Shown here: positions 1 through 9,180 of the stretch, piece after piece
Layout: each line of letters starts with the position of its first letter
How positions within the stretch are numbered: position 1 is the first letter of the stretch
From: Gemmatimonadota bacterium
Lineage (GTDB): Bacteria; Gemmatimonadota; Gemmatimonadetes; Longimicrobiales; Gaopeijiaceae
Direction of reading: 5' to 3'
Length of the DNA stretch: 64,000 nt
Assembly (NCBI GenBank): GCA_030827315.1
Contig: JAURER010000012.1
Location: forward strand, 18,350 to 82,349
Program-made: the position numbers and the translations under genes
The notes under the pieces: generated by a model
Database searches by the model: none
What the model was told of the DNA's origin: nothing
What the model saw: the letters and a program-made list of their open reading frames with translations, nothing else

Positions 1-358
1 TCATGAATTTGTACGATGCGTCGGGGTGAGTCTTGACCGCCGCGATCAGATTCGGGTTCGCGCTGACCTCCTGTCGCCAGAGCCCCTCGATCTCACGCGG
101 GCGCATCTGCTGAACCTGCTGGCTCTCGCCGCGCTTCACGTCGACGATGCCGGTCGGCTGGATGATCAGGTGCAGAATGTTCTTCTGGCTGACCTGCGCC
201 TCCTCACCGGGCTCGGGCAGAACGACCGCCAGGCCCTTGTCCTTGGGGAAGGTGGTCGTGACGAGGAAGAAGATCAGAAGAAGAAAGGCGATGTCCGCCA
301 TCGACGAGGTCGGAATCTCGTCGGAAACCTTCTGCTTCTTGCTGTTCATGACTGCCAT
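1..358 (-). CDS. exbD: ExbD/TolR-type biopolymer transport protein (3' end outside window)
   Basis: Partial gene: the start is at 358 and the reading frame is still open at base 1. The visible 119 residues show a short basic cytoplasmic N-terminus, one membrane helix at about residues 20-37 beginning MADIAFLLLIFF, then a periplasmic domain starting with a Pro-rich stretch (VVLPEPGEE). The Asp in the helix is the conserved proton-path residue of ExbD/TolR. An AGAGG-like ribosome site lies about 10 bases before the ATG at 358; a second ATG at 349 has none. It follows the exbB-like gene by 58 bases. ExbB-ExbD proton channels energise TonB or Tol-type outer-membrane processes; no tonB or tolA is in view, so the exact partner is unknown. 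Confidence 0.9.
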   Translation of the reverse strand, partial: MAVMNSKKQKVSDEIPTSSMADIAFLLLIFFLVTTTFPKDKGLAVVLPEPGEEAQVSQKNILHLIIQPTGIVDVKRGESQQVQQMRPREIEGLWRQEVSANPNLIAAVKTHPDASYKFM

Positions 359-416
359 GTTCGTTCAGCCTCTGGGTTTCTTGAACGTACAGGAACCGAT
401 GGGGGATGTTCCCGGC

Positions 417-1157
417 TCAGCCGCCGGCAGGCGCCTGGGGCGCGGGCTTTCCGGCCTTCGCCGCAGCCGTGTCGGCGGCGGACCAGCGTGTGTCTTCCTT
501 CTTGACGATCTCGATCTTGCCGTCCTTCTCGAGATCCCACGCGAGGTTGATGATCTTCTGCGCGCCCTGCTCCATGTCGACGATGAGCGTGTCGATCCGG
601 GTCACGAAGAAGTTGTAGCCGATGTTGACCGGCACGGCGACGACCAGACCCGCGGCCGTCGTCAGCAGCGCGACCTTGATGCCGCCCGCCACGAGCGCCG
701 GATCCACGTTCCCCGCCTCTTCGATGGCCGCGAACGCGAGAATCATTCCCGCGACCGTGCCGAGGAAGCCGAGCAGGGGCGCGACGTTGGCGACCGTGGC
801 CAGGATCACGAGACCGCGCTCCAGGAAGCTGAGCTCGATCGTGCCGGTCGTGGCGACCGCCGCCTCGAGCTCGCCCGCGTTCATGCGCTTGCTCTCGATG
901 CGCCGCAGGCCGACGAGCAGGATCGCCGCGGCGGGTCCGGGCGTGTCGCGCGCGACGGCGATGGCGCCCTGGATGTCACCCGCGCGGGCCTTCTCCTCGA
1001 CCTCGCTGAGCACCCGGCGCGTGCCGTGATGCGCGAAGTAGAGCGTGAAGAATTTCGCGATCATCACCCCGAGCGCAATCATGGAGCAGAGGACCAGCGG
1101 ATACATCATGAATCCGCCGTCTGCGAAGAGCGTCATCAGCCGATATTGGGAACCCAC
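417..1157 (-). CDS. exbB: MotA/TolQ/ExbB proton channel family protein
   Basis: 246 residues. Three membrane helices are visible at about residues 16-38, 114-142 and 157-185. The family signature lies in helices 2 and 3: NVAPLLGFLGTVAGMILAF and a Thr-rich LLTTAAGLVVAVP segment. The N-terminus is periplasmic and the loop between helices 1 and 2 (about residues 40-112) is cytoplasmic, as in TolQ/ExbB. I chose the GTG at 1157 because AGGAG lies 10 bases upstream; an ATG at 1136 lacks a ribosome site. It is the first gene of an exbB-exbD pair and has its own promoter at 1240-1269. It forms the stator pentamer that powers energy transfer to the outer membrane. ExbB versus TolQ cannot be settled from this sequence. 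Confidence 0.92.
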   Translation of the reverse strand: MGSQYRLMTLFADGGFMMYPLVLCSMIALGVMIAKFFTLYFAHHGTRRVLSEVEEKARAGDIQGAIAVARDTPGPAAAILLVGLRRIESKRMNAGELEAAVATTGTIELSFLERGLVILATVANVAPLLGFLGTVAGMILAFAAIEEAGNVDPALVAGGIKVALLTTAAGLVVAVPVNIGYNFFVTRIDTLIVDMEQGAQKIINLAWDLEKDGKIEIVKKEDTRWSAADTAAAKAGKPAPQAPAGG

Positions 1158-1190
1158 GAAGAACTCGCTCCTGGTTGCCTGTTGCGTGCC

Positions 1191-1218
1191 GGGGGGGGCG
1201 GACTTCCCGCAGAAGTCC
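1191..1218 (-). promoter_or_regulatory. Leader hairpin and C8 tract upstream of exbB
   Basis: In the exbB transcript the leader contains GGACTTC, a 5-base loop and GAAGTCC (1218-1200), a perfect 7-base-pair stem. A run of eight C residues follows at 1198-1191. There is no U-tract, so it does not look like a simple terminator. It could be a stabilising 5' hairpin or an attenuation site. The homopolymer is a possible slippage hotspot, but it is outside the coding region. Confidence 0.4.
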
Positions 1219-1239
1219 CGGAGTCCGGAAAGACGCGGG

Positions 1240-1269
1240 AATCTAGGGGGGTGCTCGTTTCGGTGTCAA
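1240..1269 (-). promoter_or_regulatory. Sigma-70 type promoter for exbB-exbD
   Basis: On the minus strand a perfect -35 TTGACA (1269-1264) is followed after 18 bases by TAGATT (1245-1240), a good -10. Transcription would start near 1233, giving a leader of about 75 bases before the GTG of exbB. It lies in the 206-base gap after cdaA, so exbBD can be expressed independently of the ftsH-cdaA genes. Confidence 0.7.
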
Positions 1270-1363
1270 CGCGCTCGCGTCACCTTCTTGTACGTCGGCC
1301 CGGACGCCGGCAGTACGGCTTCCCGAACGAGGGATCGCGCGCCGCGCGATCGTCGCGGACGCG

Positions 1364-2161
1364 CTACGCCGTTGCAGTGCGAACGGGAGCGTCCGCGGAG
1401 GCCGTCGCCCCGGCCAGAACGTCTCGAAGGCGCTGTCCGCTCACGTCGCGCTCGAGCCGTCCTCCGAGCGCCACCGAGATCTGCGATGTCTCCTCGCTCA
1501 CCACGATCACGATCGCGTCCGTCTCCTCGCTGAGCCCCAGCGCGGCGCGATGGCGCGTGCCCAGAGAACGGTCCTTCACGCTGGACTGCGTGAGCGGCAG
1601 GATCGCACCCGCAGTCCGGATCTTGTCTCCGGCGATGAGCAACGCCCCGTCGTGGAGCGGCGAGAAGGGGGTGAAGATGGTCGTGATCATTTCCGCCGAA
1701 ACCCGCGCGTCGACGGGTGAACCGGTCTCGGCGTATTCGGCGAGGCCCACGTCCTGCTCGATGGCGATGATGGCGCCGTGCCGCGCGCGCGACAGCCTCT
1801 CGGCGGCATCCGCCACTTCTTCGGCGACCCGGCTGCCCTCCAGCCGCTGGAAGGCGCGCAGCATCCGGCTGCGTCCCAGGCGGGCGAGCGCGGCGCGCAG
1901 TTCCGGCTGGAAGACCACGAGCATGGCGATCGCGCCGTACTGGAACGCGGCTTCGAGCAGGGTCCGGATGAGAATGAGCCCGAGGAGCCTGGACATGCCG
2001 TACAGGAAGGCGAGGAGCACGACGCCCAGCATGATCTGCATGGCCCGCGTGCGTTGCAGCACCAGAAGCACCCGGTACAGCAGAAACGCGACGACGAGGA
2101 TCTCCAGCAGGTCCGTCCACCCGGGACTCAGGAACTGCAGACGCTCCGCGACCCCGTCCAC
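1364..2161 (-). CDS. cdaA: Diadenylate cyclase CdaA (c-di-AMP synthase)
   Basis: 265 residues. Three membrane helices occupy about residues 18-36, 41-58 and 60-84, followed by a DAC (DisA_N) domain. The catalytic DGA motif is at 171-173 (PLHDGALLI) and RHR at 203-205 (GTRHRAALGLSEETDA). The enzyme joins two ATP molecules into cyclic di-AMP, a messenger for osmotic and envelope control. GTG start at 2161 with GGAG 9 bases upstream. It follows ftsH by 41 bases. The usual partner gene cdaR (YbbR domain) is not next to it; exbBD follows instead, behind a separate promoter. No c-di-AMP phosphodiesterase is in the window. Confidence 0.95.
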   Translation of the reverse strand: MDGVAERLQFLSPGWTDLLEILVVAFLLYRVLLVLQRTRAMQIMLGVVLLAFLYGMSRLLGLILIRTLLEAAFQYGAIAMLVVFQPELRAALARLGRSRMLRAFQRLEGSRVAEEVADAAERLSRARHGAIIAIEQDVGLAEYAETGSPVDARVSAEMITTIFTPFSPLHDGALLIAGDKIRTAGAILPLTQSSVKDRSLGTRHRAALGLSEETDAIVIVVSEETSQISVALGGRLERDVSGQRLRDVLAGATASADAPVRTATA

Positions 2162-2202
2162 CGTCGTCTACTCCACGCGCTCCAAAGGGATGGGCTGCCG
2201 TC

Positions 2203-4230
2203 TCAGGGAAAGAGCTCGTCGTCCGGTGCTTCCGTCACCCCCGGCGCCGGGCCGGGCAGCGGACCCTCACCGCCGAGTCCGAAGGCACGGGGCGACGTCT
2301 CCTGGGCCGGTGCCACGCGGGGAAGCTGCGGCGCGCTCTCGCTGGATTCCGCGGGACGGGCGGGCGGGGGCAGCGCATCCCCGCGCTCCAGCGCCTTGAT
2401 CTCGTCCCGGTCCAGCGTCTCCCGCTCCAGCAGCGCCTGAGCGATCGACTCGAGCAGGTCCTGATGCTCGGCCAGAACCACGTGGGCGCGCTCGTGTGCC
2501 TCGTCGAGAATCCGCTTGACCTCCTGATCCACGATGCGCTGGGTGTGCTCCGACACGGTCCGGCGCTGCGAGATCTCCCTGCCGAGGAAGACCTCCTGCT
2601 CGTTGTCGGCCACGGCCACGAGCCCGATGACGTCGCTCATGCCGAAGGCCGTGACCATCCGTCGGGCCATGGACGTGGCCCGCTCGATGTCGTTTCCAGC
2701 GCCCGTAGTGACGAAGTTCGCCCCGAACGTCATCTCTTCCGCGACACGGCCGCCGAAGAGCATGGCCAGCTGCCCCTCCATCCACTCCTTGGTGTAGGAG
2801 TGGCGGTCCTCCTCCGGCAGGCTCGCGGTGATGCCGAGCGCTCGCCCGCGGGGCACGATGGTGACTTTGTGCACCGGGTCGAGGCCGGGAATTTTCAGGC
2901 CGAGAACGGCGTGACCGGCCTCGTGGTACGCCGTGAGCTTCCGCTCGCGCTCGTTGAGCACGAGGCTGCGCCGCTCCGTGCCGAGCATGACCTTGTCCTT
3001 GGCCCGCTCGAAGTCGTCCATGGAGACCCGGTTACCGTCGCGTCGCGCCGCGAGGAGCGCGGCCTCGTTGCAGATGTTGGCCAGGTCCGCGCCGCTCATG
3101 CCGGGCGTGCCGCGCGCGATCAGCGACAGGTCCACGTTGTCGGTGAGCGGCAGCTTCTTGGCGTGCACCTGCAGAATCCCTTCCCGCCCCTTCACGTCCG
3201 GCGCGTCGACGACGACCTGGCGGTCGAAGCGGCCGGGACGCAGAAGGGCCGGATCGAGCACGTCGGGGCGGTTCGTGGCGGCCAGCAGGATGACGCCCTC
3301 GTTCGATTCGAAGCCGTCCATTTCCACCAGGAGCGCGTTCAGCGTCTGCTCACGCTCGTCGTGCCCGCCGCCAAGCCCGGCGCCCCGATGGCGCCCGACG
3401 GCGTCGATCTCGTCGACGAAGATGATGCAGGGCGCGTGGGCCTTGCCCTGCTCGAAGAGGTCGCGCACGCGGGACGCGCCCACGCCGACGAACATCTCCA
3501 CGAAGTCCGAGCCCGACATCTGGAAGAACGGGCGGCCTGCCTCACCCGCCACCGCGCGGGCCAGGAGCGTCTTTCCGGTCCCGGGAGGGCCCACCAGGAG
3601 CACGCCCTTGGGAAGGCGTCCGCCCAGTCGCGAGAACTTCCCCGGGTCCTTGAGGAACTCGATGATCTCCTGCAGCTCGTCCTTCGCCTCGTCCGCGCCC
3701 GCCACGTCGGCGAAGGTCACCTTCGGCGTGTCCGGCGAGATCATCTTCGCCTTCGAGCGCCCGAACTGGAACGCTCGGTTCCCGCCCCCCTGCATCGTCC
3801 GGAAGATCCAGATCCAGAAGGCGATGAAGAGCAGCCAGGGCAGCGCGGTCAGGAGGAACGTCCCCCACCCGGCCTCGGGCGCCTCGGCATCGACGACGAC
3901 GCCCTCGGCCTCGAGGCGCTCGAGCAGACCCTCACCCACGTCGCCGGGCGTGCGACTCTCGAACGAGTTGAACTGCTGCCCTTCGATGCTCGTCGGAGCC
4001 CTGAACTCGCCCTCCACCGCGCGTTCCCGGAAGATCACCTTGTGGACCGCGCCCTGGTCCAGGTACTCCATGAACTGGGAGTACGTGATGCGCGCGGGTG
4101 CCTCGCCCTGGGCTCGGAAGCTCTGGACGGCGAGCATCCCGACGAGCGCCAGCAGCATGAAGAACGCGGCGTTCTTGGAGATGCGACCCAGCTTCTGGTC
4201 CGGGTCGGGTCTGATCGGGTCTTGTGGCAT
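2203..4230 (-). CDS. ftsH: ATP-dependent zinc metalloprotease FtsH
   Basis: 675 residues, normal FtsH size. Membrane helices at about 21-37 and 124-144 flank a periplasmic domain. The AAA domain has Walker A GPPGTGKT (214-221), Walker B IIFVDEID (269-276) and the second region of homology around [19 protein letters not shown]. The protease domain has the zinc motif HEAGH (436-440). The C-terminal 50 residues are Pro/Ser/Glu-rich and probably disordered. It degrades misfolded membrane proteins and short-lived regulators at the inner membrane. It lies 42 bases after hpt and 41 bases before cdaA, in the common tilS-hpt-ftsH order. Confidence 0.97.
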   Translation of the reverse strand: MPQDPIRPDPDQKLGRISKNAAFFMLLALVGMLAVQSFRAQGEAPARITYSQFMEYLDQGAVHKVIFRERAVEGEFRAPTSIEGQQFNSFESRTPGDVGEGLLERLEAEGVVVDAEAPEAGWGTFLLTALPWLLFIAFWIWIFRTMQGGGNRAFQFGRSKAKMISPDTPKVTFADVAGADEAKDELQEIIEFLKDPGKFSRLGGRLPKGVLLVGPPGTGKTLLARAVAGEAGRPFFQMSGSDFVEMFVGVGASRVRDLFEQGKAHAPCIIFVDEIDAVGRHRGAGLGGGHDEREQTLNALLVEMDGFESNEGVILLAATNRPDVLDPALLRPGRFDRQVVVDAPDVKGREGILQVHAKKLPLTDNVDLSLIARGTPGMSGADLANICNEAALLAARRDGNRVSMDDFERAKDKVMLGTERRSLVLNERERKLTAYHEAGHAVLGLKIPGLDPVHKVTIVPRGRALGITASLPEEDRHSYTKEWMEGQLAMLFGGRVAEEMTFGANFVTTGAGNDIERATSMARRMVTAFGMSDVIGLVAVADNEQEVFLGREISQRRTVSEHTQRIVDQEVKRILDEAHERAHVVLAEHQDLLESIAQALLERETLDRDEIKALERGDALPPPARPAESSESAPQLPRVAPAQETSPRAFGLGGEGPLPGPAPGVTEAPDDELFP

Positions 4231-4272
4231 CGTGTGCGGTGTGACGAAGCGAGCGCGGACGAAAACGCCTTG

Positions 4273-4818
4273 CTATAGGCTCGCGATATATGGCAGGTGG
4301 CGGAAGTCTTCCGCGTGGTCCAGGCCATACCCCACGAGAAACGAATTGGGTGCATCGAAGCCGACCCAGCGCACGTCGACCGTGACGCCGGGCAACCGCT
4401 TGTGCAGGAGCGCACATACGTCGACCCTCTTCGCCCCTCTGCGTTCCAGGAGCGGAAGAAGTCGTGCCAGCGTCGTACCCGAATCCACGATGTCCTCCAC
4501 GAGCAGAATGGAACGCCCGTCCAGCCCCGACGCAGGCTCGTAGAGGAGCCGTACTTCCCCACTCGACGACGTTCCGGCGCCGTAGCTCGACGCGACCAGG
4601 AAGTCGACCTGAATCGGAAGCCGGACCTCGCGCACGAGGTCGGCCAGGAAGAGAAACGACCCCTTGAGGAGCCCGAGCACGAGCAGCTGGCCGTCTTCCG
4701 CATACGCCGCGGAGATCTCGGCCCCGAGCTCCCGCACACGACGGCGGATCGTTTCCTCGCCGTACACGACACGCTGGAGGGCGCGGCCGCCCAGGCGGGC
4801 GTCCCCGTCGCCGCTCAT
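4273..4818 (-). CDS. hpt: Hypoxanthine phosphoribosyltransferase
   Basis: 181 residues, the usual length. The PRPP-binding motif is [13 protein letters not shown], and the segment [15 protein letters not shown] near residue 50 is typical of bacterial HPRT. It converts hypoxanthine or guanine plus PRPP to IMP or GMP in purine salvage. The ATG at 4818 overlaps the tilS stop by four bases (ATGA). A longer open frame upstream only mirrors tilS and is not part of this gene. tilS-hpt-ftsH is a widely conserved order. Confidence 0.95.
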   Translation of the reverse strand: MSGDGDARLGGRALQRVVYGEETIRRRVRELGAEISAAYAEDGQLLVLGLLKGSFLFLADLVREVRLPIQVDFLVASSYGAGTSSSGEVRLLYEPASGLDGRSILLVEDIVDSGTTLARLLPLLERRGAKRVDVCALLHKRLPGVTVDVRWVGFDAPNSFLVGYGLDHAEDFRHLPYIASL

Positions 4819-6278
4819 GGTTCGATCCTGATGGTCATCATCGGCTCTTCGGCAACGTCGTCCGTTTTCCCCGGGGCGACGGCGCGCGCCACACCGGGGA
4901 CCCACAGCACGCGCCCCGAGGCGTCCACGACGACCGGGAGGGTGGCCCGCAGGCCGGCAGGTACGCGCGCGGCCAGCAACACCTTCTTCAACTTCGAGGT
5001 TCCACCCGGCAGGCTGATGCGGTCTCCCGGGCGCCGGCCTCGCACGGTGAGCGGGAAGGCGAGATCCTCCACAGCAAACGAGGCCTCCTCGGCCTCCGTC
5101 GTCCCCATGCCGGCTTCCGTTCGCCGGACGTGCGGCCCGGACCGCCACGGGCACCACCGCACCCCGATCGCCCTGCCGCCCACGATCGCACGGCCCCACC
5201 CCTCATCGGGCCGCTCGATGACCAGCGCCTCGTCCGGGGAGGGCGCCTCCGGCCCGGTCAGCTCCAGACGGTCGAGCTCGCGACGCAGCTCCAGCCCGCC
5301 CCCGAGCTCCACGCGCGTGCCGCTCTGCCCCGCCGTGGCGAACGTCACGGCGCGGGCCGTCGCGGCTTCGTCGAGGGTTCCCCCGCAGCGCGAGGCCGCC
5401 CAGCGCAGGACCCGCGCGCGCAGGGCCGGGCCCAGCGCGGCGGTCGCGTCGCGGTCCAGCGACAGGCCCGCGCCGCGGGCCGCGCCGGACGCGACACCGA
5501 GTTCTGCCAGCACGTCGGGGAGGACTTCGGCCCACGCCTCCTCCTCCCGCTCGGCGACCGCGGCGAGGCGCACGAGCGCGCGCCGGGCTCCGGCGCTGAC
5601 GCGGGCCTCCGCCACGGGGAGGATCTCGTGGCGGAGCGTATTGCGGGCGTAGCCGAGCTGCTCGTTGGTGGGATCCTCCCGCCAGCGCAGCCCCACCGCG
5701 GCCGCGTGGGCCTCCAGCTCCTCCCGCCAGAAGCCGAGGAGCGGTCGGACGATGCCGGGCTCGCGCGTGCCGGGCATCCCCCGGAGGCCTCCGATTCCCG
5801 TGCCCCGCAGGATCCGGAAGAGCACGGTCTCCGCCTGGTCGTCGGCGTGGTGCGCCGTAAGGACGCGGGCCGGTGCGAACCGGCGCCGGACCCGTTCCAG
5901 GAAGTCGTACCGGGCGTCGCGGGCCGCCTCTTCCGCGCCCGGGGCCGACCCCGACCGTTCGGAGACGTACGCCACGTCCCACGCCGCACAGACGCCGCGC
6001 GCCCAGGACGCGTCCGCGGCGCTTCCGGGTCTCATCGCGTGGTCGAAGTGCGCCGCGACGAGCCGGGCGCCGGGTCGCATGGAAAACCGCAGGAGGTGCA
6101 GCAGGACGCACGAGTCGAGACCGCCGGAAAAGGCGACGACCAGCGTGGCCTCGGCCCCGTACGGATCCACCTCGAGCGCACGAAGCGCGTCGGCGAGTCG
6201 GTCGGCCAGCGGATCGTCCGGGCGCGCTCCGGCAGCATGCTCCGCCGAGCCCCGCCCGGACGCGGTACGCGCGCTCAC
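4815..6278 (-). CDS. tilS: tRNA(Ile)-lysidine synthetase TilS
   Basis: 487 residues from the GTG at 6278. The PP-loop motif FSGGLDS is at about 50-56, followed by the N-type ATP pyrophosphatase core with AAHFDHAMR and LTAHHADDQAETVLFR. The TilS substrate-binding and C-terminal regions follow (LTVRGRRPGDRI near the end). It makes lysidine at the anticodon C of tRNA-Ile(CAU) so that AUA is read as isoleucine. The GTG overlaps the stop of the glycerophosphodiesterase gene as GTGA, and its own stop overlaps hpt. The frame stays open about 330 bases further upstream, but that part is only the mirror of the previous gene. Confidence 0.94.
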   Translation of the reverse strand: MSARTASGRGSAEHAAGARPDDPLADRLADALRALEVDPYGAEATLVVAFSGGLDSCVLLHLLRFSMRPGARLVAAHFDHAMRPGSAADASWARGVCAAWDVAYVSERSGSAPGAEEAARDARYDFLERVRRRFAPARVLTAHHADDQAETVLFRILRGTGIGGLRGMPGTREPGIVRPLLGFWREELEAHAAAVGLRWREDPTNEQLGYARNTLRHEILPVAEARVSAGARRALVRLAAVAEREEEAWAEVLPDVLAELGVASGAARGAGLSLDRDATAALGPALRARVLRWAASRCGGTLDEAATARAVTFATAGQSGTRVELGGGLELRRELDRLELTGPEAPSPDEALVIERPDEGWGRAIVGGRAIGVRWCPWRSGPHVRRTEAGMGTTEAEEASFAVEDLAFPLTVRGRRPGDRISLPGGTSKLKKVLLAARVPAGLRATLPVVVDASGRVLWVPGVARAVAPGKTDDVAEEPMMTIRIEP

Positions 6279-7123
6279 GGTCCCGACGGGGGTTGCGCCG
6301 CCCGCATGCACGGGGGCGGAGGACGGCCCCGGTCTTCGGTGAGCACGCGCGCGAGCAGGTCGGGTCGGTCCGTCTGGATGCCGTCGACGCCCCACGACAG
6401 GAGCCGCCGCATGTCGTCCGGCTCGTCGACCGTCCAAACCTGGACCGGAATGTTGCGGCGGTGCGCCTCCTCGATGATCCCGGGCGTCAGGACCCGCTTC
6501 CCGTTCCAGACCTCGGGAACCTGGAAGACGTCGACGTCCGGCGTGAAGAAGGGCGTCCGGTGCAGAGCCCAGAACAGCCGGCAGTCCCGCCGGCTCGCGC
6601 CCCACGGGCCGGGGTAGTCGCGCACATCGCGGCGGTGGGCCTCGTCCCCAGCCGCCAGCAGGACCCGGTGCTGTTCACCCCGGCGCACGACGAGGTCGGC
6701 GAGCGGCCGGGCCACCTGCGCCTCCTTCGCCTCCACGTTGATCCAGACCGCCGGGCACGCGTCGAGCACCTCCTCGAGGGTCGGAACGGTGACCCCGCGC
6801 CCCCGCCACGCGTGTGCCCCGGTCAGGTCCTGGAAGCGATATCCCGCGTCGAGCGAGCGGACTTCTGCCAGCGTCATCGCCGCGACCGGGCCGGATCCGT
6901 CCGTGGTTCGATCGACGGTCTCGTCATGGATGACGACCACGTGGCCGTCCGCCGTCAGCCGGACGTCCATTTCCAGCATGTCGGCACCCCAGTCGGAGAC
7001 CGCCGGGCGGAACGCGGCGAGCGTATTCTCGGGTGCGAGCCGGCCGCCACCGCGGTGCGCGACCAGCATGGGCGCACCCGCCAGGTAGGCCCGCCCGGGC
7101 CGGCGCGGGAACCAGCCGATCAC
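6275..7123 (-). CDS. Glycerophosphodiester phosphodiesterase
   Basis: About 282 residues from a GTG at 7123. The GDPD TIM-barrel signature is clear: MLVAHRGGGRLAPENT with the catalytic His, then LEMDVRLTADGHVVVIHD with metal-binding Glu/Asp and the second catalytic His. The C-terminal IPVQVWTVDEPDDMRRLL segment ends the barrel. It hydrolyses glycerophosphodiesters to glycerol-3-phosphate and an alcohol. No signal peptide is evident, so it is probably cytoplasmic. The start is uncertain: an ATG at the M of MLVAHRGG would give a form about 18 residues shorter and begin just before the conserved motif. It lies between an unknown gene and tilS. Confidence 0.88.
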   Translation of the reverse strand: MIGWFPRRPGRAYLAGAPMLVAHRGGGRLAPENTLAAFRPAVSDWGADMLEMDVRLTADGHVVVIHDETVDRTTDGSGPVAAMTLAEVRSLDAGYRFQDLTGAHAWRGRGVTVPTLEEVLDACPAVWINVEAKEAQVARPLADLVVRRGEQHRVLLAAGDEAHRRDVRDYPGPWGASRRDCRLFWALHRTPFFTPDVDVFQVPEVWNGKRVLTPGIIEEAHRRNIPVQVWTVDEPDDMRRLLSWGVDGIQTDRPDLLARVLTEDRGRPPPPCMRAAQPPSGP

Positions 7124-7136
7124 GGCGCCGCGTAGG

Positions 7137-7652
7137 TCAGGCCGAGGCCCGGGCTGCCTCCACCCGCTCGACGTCACCCTCCTCGAGCCCGTGGTAGAGG
7201 TAGAGCACCTGGTCGATGAGATGACTCGTCATGTCGAGCTCTGCCCGACGCCGCGCCGTCTCGTCCTCGTCCGCCCCCGCGGGCCCCTCCTCGAGCTGCA
7301 CGACCCGCTGCGCGAGGAAGTCCAGCAGGTCCGCGACCACGCCGGGCCGCGGGTTGGCCGGCGAGAGCGCGTCGGGCATGACCTCTTCCAGGAGAAGACC
7401 GCGCACGTACGCCAGGAGCCCCGGGAAGGTCAGCGCCGCGAGCGGCCCCTCCTCGAGGGCCTCCTCGTCGGTGATGTGCTCCCACTCGAGCTCGTTCCAG
7501 TACAGGTCCTGCGCCTCGGAGAGGAGGTACTTCCGCGTGTCCTCGGGGAGCGGCTCGTCCGCGCCCGCCGTGGGGGCCCCGAGGCTTCGGCCGAGGATGC
7601 GCTCGAGACGCTCGCGCCGGCCGACGATCAGCGTGCTGGCACGTCCGGTCAT
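7137..7652 (-). CDS. Conserved-looking hypothetical protein, 171 aa
   Basis: I do not recognise this protein. From the ATG at 7652 it is 171 residues, acidic and predicted mostly helical, with many Leu and Glu residues and no signal peptide or membrane helix. Residues about 35-70 have an acidic aromatic patch (LYWNELEWEHITDEEALEEG). The second half looks like a helical bundle ending in LIDQVLYLYHGLEEGDVERVE. The frame extends upstream to 7781, but that part is low-complexity Arg/Pro-rich and lies in the intergenic gap. It is the first gene of the tilS-hpt-ftsH series and is read divergently from the amidohydrolase at 7889. Confidence 0.7.
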   Translation of the reverse strand: MTGRASTLIVGRRERLERILGRSLGAPTAGADEPLPEDTRKYLLSEAQDLYWNELEWEHITDEEALEEGPLAALTFPGLLAYVRGLLLEEVMPDALSPANPRPGVVADLLDFLAQRVVQLEEGPAGADEDETARRRAELDMTSHLIDQVLYLYHGLEEGDVERVEAARASA

Positions 7653-7888
7653 GATGTTCGCCTGCCATCCGTTGGAGTCGTTCCGGGGCGGGACCGCTGC
7701 GGGGAACCGCCGGGGAGTGGCAAGATAGGACAGTCGCGGCCCGGGGGAAATTCGCGTAAGCCTTCTCTGGCCACGCGCCATCCGGTTGCCGATGTTCGGG
7801 CTGCGCGCCGGACCACCCGGGTCCGAGGCCCGACGGGACCGTCGCGCCCACGTCCACAGACTTCCGCAGAGAACCCCGGAGCCGCCCG

Positions 7889-9154
7889 ATGCGCCGCACG
7901 AACCTTCTCCTGCTCCTCGCGCTTCTCGCCGCCCGCCCCGCGGACGTCTCGGCTCAGGAGTCCTGGCTCCTGCGACCGGATCGCGTCTGGGACGGTGCCA
8001 CGATGCACGAGGGATGGTCGGTCCGCGTCCGCAACGGCTTGATCGAGGCGGCCGGCCCGGGGCTCACCGCCCAGGGAGCGCGCGAGGTCGCGCTTCCGGG
8101 CACGACCCTCCTGCCCGGCATGATCGAGGGGCACTCGCACGTGCTGCTGCACCCGTACAACGAGACACCCTGGCGCGACCAGGTCCTCTTCGAGTCGCTC
8201 GGCGAGCGGACGGCACGCGCCACCGTCCACGTGCGCGAGACGCTCATGGCCGGCTTCACGACCGCGCGCGATCTGGGCGCGGAGGGGGCCGGGTACGCCG
8301 ACGTGGGCATCAAGGCGGCCATCGACAAGGGGGTCATCCTCGGCCCCAGGATGCTCGTGTCGGGGCCGGCCCTCGTGGTCACCGGGAGCTACCAGCCGAA
8401 GGGCGCCCCGGAATGGCACCTCCCCGTCGGCGCCGAGGAGGCGGACGGGATTGACGAGCTCACGCGGGTGACGCGCGACCAGATCGGTCGCGGGGCGGAC
8501 TGGGTGAAGGTCTACGCCGACTATCGCTGGGGACCCGACGGGGACGCCCGCCCCACCTTCACGCAGGCGGAGCTCGAGCTCGTCGTGGAGATCGCGGAAT
8601 CGTCGGGGCGCCCGGTCGTGGCGCACGCTTCGACCGCCGAGGGGATGAGACGGGCCATCCTGGCCGGGGTTCGTACCATCGACCACGGCGACGGCGGTAC
8701 CGCCGAGACCTTCGCGCTCATGGTCGAGCACGGGGTCGCGCTGTGCCCCACGCTCGCGGCCGGCGACGCGATCTCCCAGTACGGCGGCTGGCGGAAGGGG
8801 ATCGACCCGGAGCCGGCGCGCATCGCGGCCAAGCGCGACAGCTTCCGGCGGGCGCTCGAAGCGGGCGTCGACATGTGCTTCGGAGGCGACGTGGGCGTGT
8901 ACCCGCACGGCGATAACGCGCGCGAACTGGAGCTGATGGTCGAGTACGGGATGCGCGCGCCGGACGTTCTGCGCGTCGCCACCCAGGGCAACGCCCGGAT
9001 CTTCGGCCTCGACGACCGGGGGCGCGTCGCGCCGGGGCTCCTCGCCGACCTGGTCGCGGTGTCCGGCGACCCCTCTTCGGACATCTCGTCGCTGCGGCGC
9101 GTGGAACTCGTGATGAAGGGCGGAGCGATCGTGCGCGGAGGCCCGGGCGAGTAA
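7889..9154 (+). CDS. Secreted amidohydrolase family protein
   Basis: 421 residues. A signal peptide (about residues 1-22, Arg-Arg then a Leu/Ala core ending near VSAQE) implies export. The metal-dependent amidohydrolase fold follows: GHSHVLLH carries the first two His ligands, DWVKVYAD holds the probable bridging Lys, VVAHAS and TIDHGD supply further His, and the Asp of FGGDVGVYPHGDN completes the site. This is the imidazolonepropionase/prolidase-like group seen in secreted peptidases or hydrolases of unknown substrate. The C-terminal small beta domain is intact (GLLADLVAVSGDP). It is one of few plus-strand genes and stands alone; the substrate cannot be inferred from context. Confidence 0.92.
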   Translation: MRRTNLLLLLALLAARPADVSAQESWLLRPDRVWDGATMHEGWSVRVRNGLIEAAGPGLTAQGAREVALPGTTLLPGMIEGHSHVLLHPYNETPWRDQVLFESLGERTARATVHVRETLMAGFTTARDLGAEGAGYADVGIKAAIDKGVILGPRMLVSGPALVVTGSYQPKGAPEWHLPVGAEEADGIDELTRVTRDQIGRGADWVKVYADYRWGPDGDARPTFTQAELELVVEIAESSGRPVVAHASTAEGMRRAILAGVRTIDHGDGGTAETFALMVEHGVALCPTLAAGDAISQYGGWRKGIDPEPARIAAKRDSFRRALEAGVDMCFGGDVGVYPHGDNARELELMVEYGMRAPDVLRVATQGNARIFGLDDRGRVAPGLLADLVAVSGDPSSDISSLRRVELVMKGGAIVRGGPGE

Positions 9155-9180
9155 CGGCACTTCCCCTCGTCTCACCGTTC

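Noticed and set aside
147..2399. A 750-codon plus-strand frame across exbD, exbB, cdaA and the end of ftsH
   Set aside because: It crosses several real minus-strand genes and a promoter region; codon pattern is that of an antisense frame.
6279..6605. N-terminal extension of tilS
   Set aside because: The extra residues are a frame-shifted copy of the glycerophosphodiesterase; the GTG overlap at 6278 and the conserved start region fit better.
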